The notes: generated by a model from the letters alone, not told the origin. A stretch of 64,000 nucleotides of DNA from Streptomyces roseirectus (GCF_014489635.1 NZ_CP060828.1:8234001-8298000), one strand, 5' to 3'; shown: positions 36,098-45,888, counted from the first letter of the stretch. Numbers and translations: made by a program.

Positions 36098-36112
36098 GTT
36101 GCAGAGTACAAC
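36098..36112. promoter_or_regulatory. MarR-type operator candidate
   Basis: GTTGCAGAGTACAAC is a pseudo-palindrome (GTTG...CAAC with an inner A-T match) of 15 bp, the usual size of a MarR dimer site. It lies directly upstream of the MarR gene in its divergent promoter region. Confidence 0.45.
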
Positions 36113-36310
36113 CGGATGCGCGGACCCGGCCCCTCACCCCTTGAGGTAGGGTGACGCCCGATCGCGACAGCCCCGATCACACGACCCGAGGAGGTGGGAC
36201 CCATCACCGCAGTGTCAGCACGGGTGCTCCCCCTCCGTTCCGGCGCGGACCGCCGACCGTAGGGAACCGTACGAGCGCCCTTCGTCGTCCCGAAAGGCCC
36301 TCGGTCCGTC

Positions 36311-37096
36311 ATGACCTCCCTGGACTCCGTCCGTTCCTCCGTCGTCACCGCCCTGCGCGCGGCCGGCTGCGTCTTCGCCGAGGACGAGGCGGAGCTGATC
36401 CTCGACGCCGCCCGCACCCCCGCCGACCTCACCGCGCTCGTCGAGCGCAGGGCGGCCGGTGAACCCCTCGAAGTGGTCGTCGGCTGGGCCGGCTTCGCGG
36501 GGCTGCGGATATCCGTCGCCCCCGGCGTCTTCGTCCCCCGCCGCCGCACCGAGTTCCTGGTCGAGACCGCGCTGCGCACCGCCCCGCACGCGCGCGTCGT
36601 CGTCGACCTGTGCTGCGGCTCGGGCGCGGTCGGCGCGGCCCTCGCGGCGGCCCTGAGACCGGCGGAACTGCACGCCGCCGACGTCGAGCCGGCCGCCGTC
36701 GCCTGCGCCCGCGCCAACCTCGCGCCGTACGGCGGCCACGTCCACGAGGGCGACCTGTTCGCCGCGCTGCCCGACGCCCTGCGCGGCCGGGTCGACATCC
36801 TCGCCGCGAACGTCCCCTACGTCCCCACCGGCGAGGTCGGCCTGCTGCCCGCCGAGGCCCGCGACCACGAACCCCGCGTCGCCCTCGACGGCGGCGGCGA
36901 CGGCCTGGACGTCCTGCGCCGCGTCGCCGCCGAGGCCGCGCACTGGCTCGCCCCGGCCGGCTGCCTCCTCGTCGAGACCAGCGAGCACCAGGCGCCGTCC
37001 GCCGTCGCCGCGTTCCGCCGCGGCGGCCTCACCCCGCGCCTGTCGTACGACGACGACCGCTACGCCCACGTCGTGACCGGCACCCGCCCGGCCTGA
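36311..37096 (+). CDS. PrmC/HemK-like protein N5-glutamine methyltransferase, NVPY variant
   Basis: A 261-residue SAM methyltransferase. A helical N-terminal domain (1-80) with VAPGVFVPRRRTEFLVE is followed by motif I VVDLCCGSGAVG and the catalytic loop AANVPYVP. Genuine PrmC has NPPY there; this protein has NVPY, as in a paralogous group annotated as putative glutamine methyltransferases. The substrate may therefore not be a release factor. A 22-codon GTG frame at 36194-36262 with GAGGAG just before it lies in the leader and could be a leader peptide, but this is weak. Confidence 0.83.
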   Translation: MTSLDSVRSSVVTALRAAGCVFAEDEAELILDAARTPADLTALVERRAAGEPLEVVVGWAGFAGLRISVAPGVFVPRRRTEFLVETALRTAPHARVVVDLCCGSGAVGAALAAALRPAELHAADVEPAAVACARANLAPYGGHVHEGDLFAALPDALRGRVDILAANVPYVPTGEVGLLPAEARDHEPRVALDGGGDGLDVLRRVAAEAAHWLAPAGCLLVETSEHQAPSAVAAFRRGGLTPRLSYDDDRYAHVVTGTRPA

Positions 37097-37486
37097 GAAG
37101 CGGCCGGCCCGGACGCCGGCGCGGCGAGGTGGGCGAGTGGTGCCGACCGCGCCGCTCCGGCGTCGCACACGGACGGCGTGCTGCCCGCAAGCCACGGATG
37201 GCGAGCACGAACACCGAGGCCATCGTGGTCGTGGGCGCCTGTGAACCCATCAGCGCGTCACCGCACGCGCGCGGCCGGTCCACCCGGCCGGCCCGAGGGC
37301 GCAGCCACCGGCAGGTGCCCGCCCTGCGGAGGCCGCGGACGGCAAGGAGCGATCACGGGTGCCGGTGACCGGCCCCCGCGCGTCGGCTGAAGTTCCCCAA
37401 CTCGCCCTCCCCCGTGGGCTGTACACGCCCGCCGCCGTTCGCCACACTGTTCCGCCGAACCCCTCCCTACCCAGGAGTAGCCCCTC
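37097..37486. other. Intergenic region without recognised gene
   Basis: About 390 bp. No frame shows a convincing product or ribosome site. The last 100 bp should contain the promoter for the secreted protein at 37487; AGGAG lies at 37470-37474. Confidence 0.5.
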
Positions 37487-38368
37487 ATGCCCCCACGCAC
37501 CACCCGCAGAGCCCGCCGCGTCCGTGCCGCCCTGGCGACCCTCGCCGCCGCCACGGCCGTGGCCCTCAGCGCCGCGCCGCCCGCCTCGGCCGCCGACACC
37601 TGGACCGAGGTCGGCTCGGACCGGGCCGACCCGCTGACGGAGAGCCAGGGCCTGACGTCCGTGGAGGTCCCGGCGAACAGCCCGAACCGGTACACCGGCA
37701 TCGGCACGATCCCGATCGGCGTCAGCACCCGCGGCTGGAACCACGTCGGCGACCCCGACGCCGCCTACGACGGCACGTACATCGAGCCGTACCAGCGGGA
37801 CTCGGGCGGCGCGAAGATGTTCCGCGTGCAGGCGCCCGGCGGCACCTGGTCCGAGTACGTCCACACGCTCGGCGCGGGCGAGGCGATGAACAACTCGTGG
37901 GTGGCGGTCTCCCCGGACGGGCAGTGGATGCTCGCCGGCGAGTGGGGCACCATGACCCGCTTCCTCGTCTTCCCGACGCCCGGCGTCAACCCGGCCACCT
38001 CGCCGGGCACGAACCTCCCCTGGGTCACGACCGTCACCCTCGACCACGCCGTCCGCGACGTCCAGGGCTGCGACTTCTCCGGCCCGACGACGCTCCTGTG
38101 CTCCTCGGACGACCCCGCCGGCACCCTCTTCGGCATGACCAAGCCGCTCCTGCAGGTCGACCTCTCCGCGAAGCCGAACGGCACGGCGAACGTCTCCGGC
38201 CACGTCACCGCCCTGCGCCAACTCCCGCTGCGCAGCGGCTGCTCCGGCGACTTCGAGACCGAGGGCGTCGACTACGACCGCCGCACCGCCACCCTGCGCG
38301 TGATCGTCCTCTCCCCGGGCATCTGCGTGCTCACCGACAGCAAGACCTACCGCTTCACCCGGAGCTGA
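37487..38368 (+). CDS. Secreted protein of unknown function, beta-propeller-like
   Basis: A 293-residue protein with a long basic Sec signal (RRARRVRAALATLAAATAVAL) cleaved after PASA near residue 35. The mature chain has repeated Gly/Trp/Asp segments such as GRWVAVSPDGQWMLAGEWG-like (here NNSWVAVSPDGQWMLAGEW) and VDYDRRTATLRVIVL, which suggest propeller blades. Two Cys pairs (GCDF, LLCSS; SGCSG, GICV) could form disulphides. No catalytic motif is recognised. It is followed by a short unknown gene. Confidence 0.75.
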   Translation: MPPRTTRRARRVRAALATLAAATAVALSAAPPASAADTWTEVGSDRADPLTESQGLTSVEVPANSPNRYTGIGTIPIGVSTRGWNHVGDPDAAYDGTYIEPYQRDSGGAKMFRVQAPGGTWSEYVHTLGAGEAMNNSWVAVSPDGQWMLAGEWGTMTRFLVFPTPGVNPATSPGTNLPWVTTVTLDHAVRDVQGCDFSGPTTLLCSSDDPAGTLFGMTKPLLQVDLSAKPNGTANVSGHVTALRQLPLRSGCSGDFETEGVDYDRRTATLRVIVLSPGICVLTDSKTYRFTRS

Positions 38369-38406
38369 CCGTTTCGACGGCGGTGCGGGGTGGTACCCGC
38401 ACCGCC

Positions 38407-38760
38407 ATGGGCCAGGAAACCGTTTCCGTCGAGATCAGCGGCTGCCACCAGGACGACGCCCGGATCGTGTTCGACGCGCTGTGCGCCTGCTTCGCCTCGG
38501 ACCGCACCCCGGACGACGTCCCCAGGCGCCTGCACGAGACCCGCCCCACCGTGTGGCTCGGCACCTTCGAAGTCGTCGAACCCCACGCCTGCCCACCGCC
38601 CGCCCACCTCTCCACCACCGTCGAGGCCGACGCCCAGGGCGGCTACCGCGCCATCGACCGCCTCCGCATCACCCTCGACTCCCTCTTCACCGTCCACGAC
38701 CTCACCACCGCCTCCGGCGACCAGGAACGCGAGCTGCACGTCCTCCTGGCCAACAAGTGA
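38407..38760 (+). CDS. Hypothetical protein with His/Cys-rich N-terminus
   Basis: A 117-residue soluble protein starting MGQETVSVEISGCHQDDARIV. It contains Cys at 13, near 25 and 27, and near 61, and a predicted alpha/beta fold with a strand-rich end (YRAIDRLRITLDSLFTVHDL). The codon pattern is that of a real Streptomyces gene. Family not recognised. It is 15 bp upstream of the SARP gene and may be co-transcribed with it. Confidence 0.65.
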   Translation: MGQETVSVEISGCHQDDARIVFDALCACFASDRTPDDVPRRLHETRPTVWLGTFEVVEPHACPPPAHLSTTVEADAQGGYRAIDRLRITLDSLFTVHDLTTASGDQERELHVLLANK

Positions 38761-38774
38761 CCTAACCTGCCGGG

Positions 38775-41700
38775 GTGACCCCCGAGTTGACCCTGCTGTC
38801 CCGAGTCGCCTGTCGTGGGCGGGAGATCACCGCGCCCCGGCTGCGCGGGCTGCTGGCGCTGCTCGCGCGGGAGCCGGGGGCGGGGTGCGGGACGGGGCGG
38901 ATCGTCGAGGGGCTGTGGCCGGAGGAGAAGCCGGAGCATCCGGCGAAGGCCGTGCAGATCCTGGTGTCGCGGCTGCGGGCACAGCTCGGCGCCGAGATCG
39001 TCGTCAGCACCCCCACCGGCTACCGGCTCGGACTCGCCCCCGACCGGGTGGACAGCTCGGCACTCCTCCTGCACGAAGCGGCCGGCGCCGAACGGGCCCG
39101 GACCGGCGACCACGCGGGCGCGCTCGCGCAGGCCGAGGCGGGGCTCGCGCTGTGGGACGGGGACGGCGCGGACGCCGCCGACGACGGCCCGCTCGGCGCC
39201 CTGCGCGCCGACCGGGCCCACACCCGCCGCGCCCTGGCCAGAACCCGCGCCCTCGCGCTGGCCCGCCTCGGCCGACGCCAGGAAGCCGCCGCACCCCTCG
39301 CCGAGGCCGTCGCCGACGCGCCCCGCGACGAGGAAGCCCTCGCGGAACTCCTGCGCTGCGAACCCGCCCCCGCCGCACTCGCCCGCTACGCCGCCTACCG
39401 GCACGCCCTGCGCGAAGCGCTCGGCACCGACCCCGGCCCCGCACTGCGCGCCGTCCACGAGGAGCTGCTGCACGCCGACGCGCCCCGCGTCCGCCACGGC
39501 GTACCCCACGAACCCAACCCCCTGCTCGGCCGGGACGGCGACATCGCCGCCGTCGCCGGACTGCTGCGCACGGCGCGTGTCGTCACCGTCACCGGGACCG
39601 GCGGGCTCGGCAAGACGCGGCTGGCGCACGCCGTGAGCCACGCCGCCGAACAGCCGGTCGTGCACTTCGTGCCGCTGGCCGGCGTCCAGCGCGGCGACGA
39701 CGTCACCGCCGAGGTCGCCACCGCCGTCGGCACCGGCTTCCCCGGCACCGGAGACCCCGCGGACGGCATCCTCAACGCGCTCGGCCCCCGGCCCGCCCTG
39801 CTGGTGCTGGACAACTGCGAACACGTCGTCACCGGCGTCGCCGCGCTCGTCCGCACCCTCGTCGCCCGCTCCGCCGGGCTGCGGATCCTCGCCACCAGCC
39901 GCGCCCCCCTCGGCCTGACCTCCGAGTCGGTGTACGAGCTGCCCGAACTCCCGCCGGACGCCGCCGCCGAACTCTTCACCCAGCGGGCGCGCGCCGCCCG
40001 GCCCGGCGTGGAGCTGCCGCCGGAGACGGTCGCCGAGATCTGCGCCCACCTCGACGGCCTGCCCCTCGCCGTCGAACTCGCCGCCGCCCGCGTGCGCGTC
40101 CTGTCCGTCACCGACGTCTCCCGGCGGCTGCGCGACCGGTTCGCCCTGCTGCGCGGCGGCGCCCGCGACGCGCCCGAACGCCACCGCACGCTGCGGGCCG
40201 TCGTCGACTGGAGCTGGCACCTCCTCGAACCCGACGGCCGCACCGCCCTGCGCGCCCTGTCGGTGTTCCCCGGCGGCTTCGACGCGGACGCCGCCGAACG
40301 CGTCCTCGACGACGCCGGGGACACGCTCGCCCTGCTGGAACAGCTCGCCGGACAGTCCCTGCTGAAGGTCGTCGACGGCCCTCTGGGGACCCGGTTCCGG
40401 ATGCTGGAGACCCTGCGCGAGTTCGGCGCCGCCCGGCGCGCCGAGGCCGGCGAGGAGGCGGCCGTCACCGACCGCTTCCTCCTCTGGGCCCGCGACTTCG
40501 GCCGCGCCCACCACGACGTCCTGTTCGGCGCCGCCCCCGTCCCCGCCTGGGACCTCATCCGCGCCGAGCAGGACAACCTCGTCCTCGCCCTGCGCCACGC
40601 CCTCGCCCGCGCCGACCACGCCACGACGGCCGCCACCGCCGCCGTCCTCGGCTCCCTGTGGGCCACCGAGTCGCACTACGCCCGCCTCGCCGCGCTCATC
40701 GAGGAGACCGGCCGCCCCCTCTCCCACTTCCGCCCCACCGACCCCCGGGACGTCGAGGCGCTGCGCAGCGCCTCCGTCGTCGCCACCGGCACCCTCTTCA
40801 TGGCCCACGGCCCGCACGCCGTACGGCAGTTGGCGACCCTGCGGCGGCTGCCGCCCGCCCCGCCGGACACCGTGCCCCGCGCCCTCGCCGTCGTCCTGGC
40901 CGCCATGCCGGAGATCCGGCCGCCCGCCTACGAGCGGCTGACCGAGCTGTGCGAGGCGGACGAGCCGATGCTCGCCGGGACCGCGTCGACCGTCGCCAGC
41001 TACGTGTGGGACGCCGCGCAGGACATCCCGCGCGCGCTCCACCACGCCCGCCGCATGCTCACCACCGCGACCCCCTTCGCCAACCCCGCCCTGCGGATGC
41101 TCGCCCACGGCCGCATCAGCGAACTCTGCCTGCGCACCGAGCGCGGCGAGGAGGCGTACGAGCATCTGCGCATCGCCCACGACTCGCTCGGCGAGTACGG
41201 CAGCCACAACGACTGGACCGACCCCGTCGGCGTGCGCTGGGCGCTGGTCCTCGCCTGCCTCCAGCTCGGGCGGGTCGACGAGGCCGAGTACTGGTACGGG
41301 CTCGCCGCGCTCGACCGGACGCCGGAGACGGTCGAGGCGTTCACCTCCGACCTCGGGGCCCGCGCGGAGATCACCCTCGCGCGCGGGCGCGTCGACGCCG
41401 GGTTGCGGTTGTGGCGGGCCTCGGCGGAGCAGGTCCGGGAGACCGATCCCGACGATCCGTTCATGCGGCGTTGGTCCCTTGAGGTGCGGGCGGCCACGGT
41501 GGCGGCGCACGCGCTGCACGGGCGGGCCGAGCAGGTCGCCGGTCTGGCGGGGGAGTTGCGGGAGTTGCTGCCGGGGCTTTCGCCGGGGGCCACGCACGGG
41601 GCGGTTCTGCTGGCTGTCGCGCTGGCCGGGCTCGCCGAGGGGGATGCCGGGGCGGTGCGGCTGGTGGCGTTGAGCGAGGTGATGCCGGTCGCGCGGGATT

Positions 41701-41903
41701 TCCCTGTGCTGTCGGCGGGGCGGGCTCGGGGGATGGCCGAGGAGGTCGACGCGGAGGGGTACGCGCGGGCTCGGGCCGAGTTCGAGGGGTTGGGGCGGGA
41801 GGAAGTGGGGGAGCGGGTGCGGGCGTTGCTGGCGGAGGGGGCGGGGGCCGTGCCGGGTCAGTGCCGGGGTTCCCGCACGAACAGGGCCTTCGACCAGACG
41901 TAG
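38775..41903 (+). CDS. AfsR/SARP-type regulator: winged helix, BTAD, NB-ARC, TPR-like
   Basis: A 1042-residue regulator. Residues 1-85 form an OmpR-like winged helix (APRLRGLLALLAREPG, ILVSRLRAQLG, TPTGYRL). Residues 90-245 are a bacterial transcriptional activation domain. An NB-ARC ATPase follows, with P loop TGTGGLGKTR near 270-280 and LLVLDNCEHV as Walker B, and LATSRAPL. The C-terminal 450 residues are helical repeats. This is the AfsR-type layout, normally controlling secondary metabolism or linked sugar/phosphate responses. The 3' end overlaps the convergent ABC permease gene by 46 bp. Target genes are not evident; the adjacent exporter is a candidate. Confidence 0.9.
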   Translation: MTPELTLLSRVACRGREITAPRLRGLLALLAREPGAGCGTGRIVEGLWPEEKPEHPAKAVQILVSRLRAQLGAEIVVSTPTGYRLGLAPDRVDSSALLLHEAAGAERARTGDHAGALAQAEAGLALWDGDGADAADDGPLGALRADRAHTRRALARTRALALARLGRRQEAAAPLAEAVADAPRDEEALAELLRCEPAPAALARYAAYRHALREALGTDPGPALRAVHEELLHADAPRVRHGVPHEPNPLLGRDGDIAAVAGLLRTARVVTVTGTGGLGKTRLAHAVSHAAEQPVVHFVPLAGVQRGDDVTAEVATAVGTGFPGTGDPADGILNALGPRPALLVLDNCEHVVTGVAALVRTLVARSAGLRILATSRAPLGLTSESVYELPELPPDAAAELFTQRARAARPGVELPPETVAEICAHLDGLPLAVELAAARVRVLSVTDVSRRLRDRFALLRGGARDAPERHRTLRAVVDWSWHLLEPDGRTALRALSVFPGGFDADAAERVLDDAGDTLALLEQLAGQSLLKVVDGPLGTRFRMLETLREFGAARRAEAGEEAAVTDRFLLWARDFGRAHHDVLFGAAPVPAWDLIRAEQDNLVLALRHALARADHATTAATAAVLGSLWATESHYARLAALIEETGRPLSHFRPTDPRDVEALRSASVVATGTLFMAHGPHAVRQLATLRRLPPAPPDTVPRALAVVLAAMPEIRPPAYERLTELCEADEPMLAGTASTVASYVWDAAQDIPRALHHARRMLTTATPFANPALRMLAHGRISELCLRTERGEEAYEHLRIAHDSLGEYGSHNDWTDPVGVRWALVLACLQLGRVDEAEYWYGLAALDRTPETVEAFTSDLGARAEITLARGRVDAGLRLWRASAEQVRETDPDDPFMRRWSLEVRAATVAAHALHGRAEQVAGLAGELRELLPGLSPGATHGAVLLAVALAGLAEGDAGAVRLVALSEVMPVARDFPVLSAGRARGMAEEVDAEGYARARAEFEGLGREEVGERVRALLAEGAGAVPGQCRGSRTNRAFDQT

Positions 41904-42703
41904 CCCAGCACCGACAGGCCCACGCACCAGGCGAGCGTCAGCACCGCGTTCGTCGTCCCGATCGGCGTGCCCATCAGGAGGCCGCGCAACGTCTCGATCG
42001 CCGGGGAGAAGGGCTGGTACTCCGCGAACCAGCGGAACCAGACCGGCATCGAGCCCACCGGGACGAACGCGCTCGACAGCATCGGCAGCATCATCAGGGG
42101 CGTGCCGAGGTTGCTCGCGCCCTCCGGGTTCGGGGCGGCCAGGCCGATGCCGACCGCGAACCAGATCAGCGCGAGGCTCACCAGTGCCAGCAGGCCGGTC
42201 GCCGCGAGCCATTCCAGGGGCGTCGCGTTCGGGCGGAAGCCGATGGCCACGCCGATCAGCAGGAGGGCGGCCAGGGCGAGGAGGGTCTGGAGGACGCTGC
42301 CGAGGACGTGGCCGATCAGGACGGATGCCCGGGAGATCGGCATCGTCCGGAACCTCGCCATGATGCCTTCCGTCATGTCCATCGACACGGACACCGCCGT
42401 GCCGAGTGCTGTGCCGCCGATCGTCGTCAGCAGGATGCCGGGGACGATGTAGGCGACGTACGCGGAGCGGTCCGCCGTGCCGCCGGTGATGCCCGCGCTC
42501 ATCACGTCGCCGAAGAGGTAGACGAACAGGAGCAGGAGGATGACCGGGGTGAGGAGGATGTTGAGGGTGAGGGAGGGGTAGCGGCGGGCGTGGAGGATGT
42601 TGCGGCGGAGCATGGTGAGGTTGTCGCGGAGGGCGTGGGCATGGGTGTGGGTGGGGGCGGTCGCGGGGGTGGTCATGGGGCGGGGTTCCTCAAGGGTGGT
42701 CAT
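41858..42703 (-). CDS. ABC-2-type drug exporter permease (DrrB-like)
   Basis: A 281-residue membrane protein with six TM helices. ATG at 42703 overlaps the ATPase stop as ATGA; an internal ATG at 42676 is an alternative. LTMLRRNILHARRYPSLTLNILLTPV and MTEGIMARFRTMPISRASVL are typical DrrB/ABC-2 segments. It should form the membrane channel of a drug or natural-product exporter. Its last 15 codons are antisense to the end of the SARP gene. Confidence 0.88.
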   Translation of the reverse strand: MTTLEEPRPMTTPATAPTHTHAHALRDNLTMLRRNILHARRYPSLTLNILLTPVILLLLFVYLFGDVMSAGITGGTADRSAYVAYIVPGILLTTIGGTALGTAVSVSMDMTEGIMARFRTMPISRASVLIGHVLGSVLQTLLALAALLLIGVAIGFRPNATPLEWLAATGLLALVSLALIWFAVGIGLAAPNPEGASNLGTPLMMLPMLSSAFVPVGSMPVWFRWFAEYQPFSPAIETLRGLLMGTPIGTTNAVLTLAWCVGLSVLGYVWSKALFVREPRH

Positions 42704-43713
42704 CGGGCGGCCTGGTGGGTGGGTTGATCGGTGGTCGGTGCGGACGGTGCGGTCGGTGTGGACGACGCGGTTGCCGGGGCTGCCGGGCGGGCGGTCAGGG
42801 CGAAGAAGACGTCGTCCAGGTCCGGGGTGTGGACGGAGAGTTCGTCCGCCTCGACGCCGGCCGAGTCCAGCCGGTCCAGGAGGGCGCGGAGTTCGCGCTG
42901 TGTGCCGTCGCTGGGGATCTGGAGGGTGAGGGCGTCGTCGTCGGAGGTCGTCTCGCGCAGGGCGCTCGCGGCGTGTGCGTAGGCCGCCGGGTCCGTGAAG
43001 CGCAGGCGGACGTGGCCGCCGGGGACCAGGCGTTTCAGCTCCGGGGCGGTGCCCTCGGCGACGATCCGGCCGCCGTCCAGGACCGCGATGCGGTCGGCGA
43101 GTTCGTCGGCCTCGTCGAGGTACTGGGTCGTGAGGAACACGGTCGTGCCGGCGGCGACCAGTTCGCGGACGATGCCCCACAGGGTGTGCCGGGAACGGGG
43201 GTCGAGGCCGGTGGTGGGTTCGTCGAGGAAGATGATGCCGGGGGCGCCGACCAGCGTCATCGCGAGGTCCAGCCGGCGCTTCATGCCGCCGGAGTACGTC
43301 GAGGCGGGCTTGCGGGCGGCGTCGGTGAGGCCGAAACGTTCGAGCAGGCCGGCCACGACCCGACGGCCCTCGCGCTTCGGCAGGTGGTTCAGGTCGGCCA
43401 TCAGCAGCATGTTCTCCTCGCCGGTGATCAGCCGGTCCACCGCCGAGAACTGTCCGGTCACCCCGATCACACTCCGCACGGCGTGCGCCTCATCGCGCAC
43501 CTCGTACCCCCCGACCCGCGCCCGCCCGCCATCCGCGCTCAGCAGCGTCGACAGCACCCCCACCACCGTCGTCTTCCCCGCCCCGTTCGGCCCGAGCAGC
43601 CCGAACACGGTCCCCTCCGGCACCCGCAGATCGATCCCGTCCAGCACGGTCTTCTCGCCGTACACCTTGCGCAGTCCCTCTGCCTCGATCGCGAGGCCGT
43701 TGTGCGTCGTCAT
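42700..43713 (-). CDS. ABC-type drug exporter ATP-binding protein (DrrA-like)
   Basis: A 337-residue ABC ATPase. Walker A is GLLGPNGAGKTT near residue 38, the signature is YSGGMKRRLDLA and Walker B is IIFLDEPTTGLD. The region after about residue 230 is the DrrA-type C-terminal domain (DUF4162-like) with SVHTPDLDDVFFALT. An Ala/Thr/Pro-rich tail ends the protein. With the overlapping permease it forms a two-gene exporter operon of the daunorubicin-resistance type. Confidence 0.92.
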   Translation of the reverse strand: MTTHNGLAIEAEGLRKVYGEKTVLDGIDLRVPEGTVFGLLGPNGAGKTTVVGVLSTLLSADGGRARVGGYEVRDEAHAVRSVIGVTGQFSAVDRLITGEENMLLMADLNHLPKREGRRVVAGLLERFGLTDAARKPASTYSGGMKRRLDLAMTLVGAPGIIFLDEPTTGLDPRSRHTLWGIVRELVAAGTTVFLTTQYLDEADELADRIAVLDGGRIVAEGTAPELKRLVPGGHVRLRFTDPAAYAHAASALRETTSDDDALTLQIPSDGTQRELRALLDRLDSAGVEADELSVHTPDLDDVFFALTARPAAPATASSTPTAPSAPTTDQPTHQAAR

Positions 43714-43895
43714 GGGGAAGAGGGTGGGGCGGGGCGGGTTCAGCGCGGTTTCAGGGCGGTTTCAGGGGGAGGGGGCGGGGGGCGCATCTCCCTTCCCGCC
43801 CCGGAATACACCCCCGCCCCACCGCGTTCCCCCAGTGCGGTTGACGCATCAACCGCACCTGCTCGCACCGCGCGCAGTGACGAACGGAGGAACCG

Positions 43896-44312
43896 GTGAC
43901 CAGCGAGTTCAACGCCTACGCGGCGACCGACGGGGTCGCCCCCGACCGCTGGGCGAGCGCCCTGCACCTCTTCGACGGCGGCCCCGGCGCGGCCCGCGAG
44001 GAGAGCGCGGCCGAACGCTGGGAGCGCGCCGGGCTGCTCTTCGAGGCCAAGGACTACGTCACCGCCGCGAAGCTCCTCGCGGACGTCGTCGAGGAGTTCC
44101 CGGAGCAGACCGCGCCCCGGCTGCTGCTGGCCCGCGCCTACTACCACTCGGCCCAACTGGGCCGCGCGGAGGAGCAGTTGCGCCTGATCGTGGAGCGCGA
44201 CCCGGTGGAGCACTACGCCCACCTGATGCTGGGTCGCACCCTGGAGCGCCAGGGTCGCGCCGAGGAGGCGGCGCCCTGGCTGCGGATGGCCGCCGCGTTC
44301 GACGGCGAGTGA
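43896..44312 (+). CDS. Small tetratricopeptide-repeat protein
   Basis: A 138-residue protein with GTG start. Residues 38-135 contain three TPR-like helix pairs (AAERWERAGLLFEAKDYVTAAKLLADVVEEFP is the first; then PRLLLARAYYHSAQLGRAEEQLRLIVERDP and HYAHLMLGRTLERQGRAEEAAPWL), each given here only as landmarks of about 34 residues. It probably works as an adaptor in the cytosol. It is divergent from the exporter genes. Confidence 0.85.
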   Translation: MTSEFNAYAATDGVAPDRWASALHLFDGGPGAAREESAAERWERAGLLFEAKDYVTAAKLLADVVEEFPEQTAPRLLLARAYYHSAQLGRAEEQLRLIVERDPVEHYAHLMLGRTLERQGRAEEAAPWLRMAAAFDGE

Positions 44313-44585
44313 CCTCGGGCGGCGTGACGTAGACGAGGACGGTCGCCGAGACCCCCAGGGTCCAGCGCCGGGTCGCGTTGCGGAAGCGCATGGCGACGAT
44401 GACACCCCGCGTCGGCGTGATGTATCAACCGTCCTCGGTCCGTCAACATCTCTGACAGGCTGAACTTGATACTGCGGACCCGTGATGAGCCCCTCCTGTC
44501 TGTGATCGATCGTTGACCTCTCACGCCCCCTGCCGTGGGCCTACCATCGGAAGAGAACCGCACCCGCGCTACCGCTGAGGTGAAC

Positions 44586-45794
44586 GTGAGCAACTGGGCA
44601 GACCTGACGACCGGCAAGCGAATCAAGCACCTCCGGGGGGACATGCCGCAAACGCGTCTCGCCGAAGTCTCGGGCGTGTCCTACGCCCTGGTGCAGAAAG
44701 CGGAGCAGGACCGAGGAGAGCTGTCGGTGGGCTCGCTCCTGAAGCTTGCGAACGGCCTCGATACTGACGTCTCCGTGGTCCTCGGCCAGCAAGCTCCGCG
44801 CAGGGGCATGGACCGCGACGACCGGGCGGCCTTGCTCACTCTGTCTGACGCCGTCCACGAAAGCGCCCTCGGCGGGTGGGTGGGGATCGAGGACCCAAGC
44901 AGCGTCGAGGACTTGGCCAACGCCCGCGATCTGGCTTGGGAAGCCTACTGGGCAAGTGACACGGCGAACGTCAGTCTCTACGCTTCGAAGGTCCTGATGG
45001 AGGGACAGGTCAGGTACGCCGTCGCAACGGGAGCCGAGCGCGAACAGCTTGGCGCTATCTTGGCGAGTGCCTATCGGGTGGCGGCGTCTTGCTCCACGGG
45101 GTTCGGGTACCGAGATCTTGCGCTGAGTGCGCTCACTTCGGCGAAACGTCTTGCTCACGACGCCGGTGATCCGGTGCTCGGTGCGTTGTTGGACTCCACG
45201 CTTTCATGGGTCTACCTGCGGGGCGCCAAGCTGCCTCGGGCCGTGTCGGTCGCGGAGCGTGCCGCTCTGGCGATCGAGCCGTCCTTCAGCAACGGGTCTC
45301 GGCCTCAACTCATCGCGTACGGACGCAACATGATCTCTGCGGCGGTCGCCGCGTCGCGTAAGGAAGACGGGGACGCGGCAAACAACTACCTGTCTCAGGC
45401 GCACGCCGCCGCCGCGCGACTCGGCAAAGATGAGAAGTTGTACGGCACCAACTTCGGTCCGACTACCGCCAAGGCAGAGGCAGTTGGAATCCACGTAGCC
45501 CTCAAGGACTACGGCGCGGCACTACGGCTTGCCGACCAGCCCGACATGCGGAAACTCCCCAAGAGCATGTCCAAGGTTGCCCGCAATCGGTACAGGCTCG
45601 ACGTCGCCTTGGCCCAGGTATCAACTGGCTTGTACGACAAGGCTGGTGACACCCTCGTCGAGGTGGGGTTGGACGCACCGGAGTGGGTCAAGCACCAAGC
45701 CCTACCGGGTGTGATCGGCAAGCGTCTTGCAAAGGTCTCGACGGCTCGCGTTCGCCACATCGGAGACCTGATCGGCGTCCCCTTGATCAACTAA
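44586..45794 (+). CDS. XRE-family HTH regulator with TPR-like C-terminus
   Basis: A 402-residue protein with GTG start after GAGG. Residues 8-66 are an XRE helix-turn-helix (KRIKHLRGDMPQTRLAEVSG, VSYALVQKAEQ, LSVGSLLKLANGLDTD). The remaining 330 residues are helical repeats of the kind found in peptide- or small-molecule-sensing actinobacterial regulators. Base composition and codon choice are visibly less GC-biased than in flanking genes. It is the first gene of the accessory island and reads toward the peptide and methyltransferase genes, so it may regulate them. Confidence 0.85.
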   Translation: MSNWADLTTGKRIKHLRGDMPQTRLAEVSGVSYALVQKAEQDRGELSVGSLLKLANGLDTDVSVVLGQQAPRRGMDRDDRAALLTLSDAVHESALGGWVGIEDPSSVEDLANARDLAWEAYWASDTANVSLYASKVLMEGQVRYAVATGAEREQLGAILASAYRVAASCSTGFGYRDLALSALTSAKRLAHDAGDPVLGALLDSTLSWVYLRGAKLPRAVSVAERAALAIEPSFSNGSRPQLIAYGRNMISAAVAASRKEDGDAANNYLSQAHAAAARLGKDEKLYGTNFGPTTAKAEAVGIHVALKDYGAALRLADQPDMRKLPKSMSKVARNRYRLDVALAQVSTGLYDKAGDTLVEVGLDAPEWVKHQALPGVIGKRLAKVSTARVRHIGDLIGVPLIN

Positions 45795-45888
45795 CTCCTA
45801 CGGTCCATGGGGGTTGGCGGCGTGCGACTTCGATCGACTCCTACGAACGTCGCTTCACTTTGGGTGATCGTGGCGACACGATTGATTC

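Noticed and set aside
44059..44391. Minus-strand frame beginning MRFRNATRRWTLGVSATVLVYV
   Set aside because: The first 20 residues look membrane-like, but the frame then runs antisense through the TPR gene as Arg/Pro-rich sequence.
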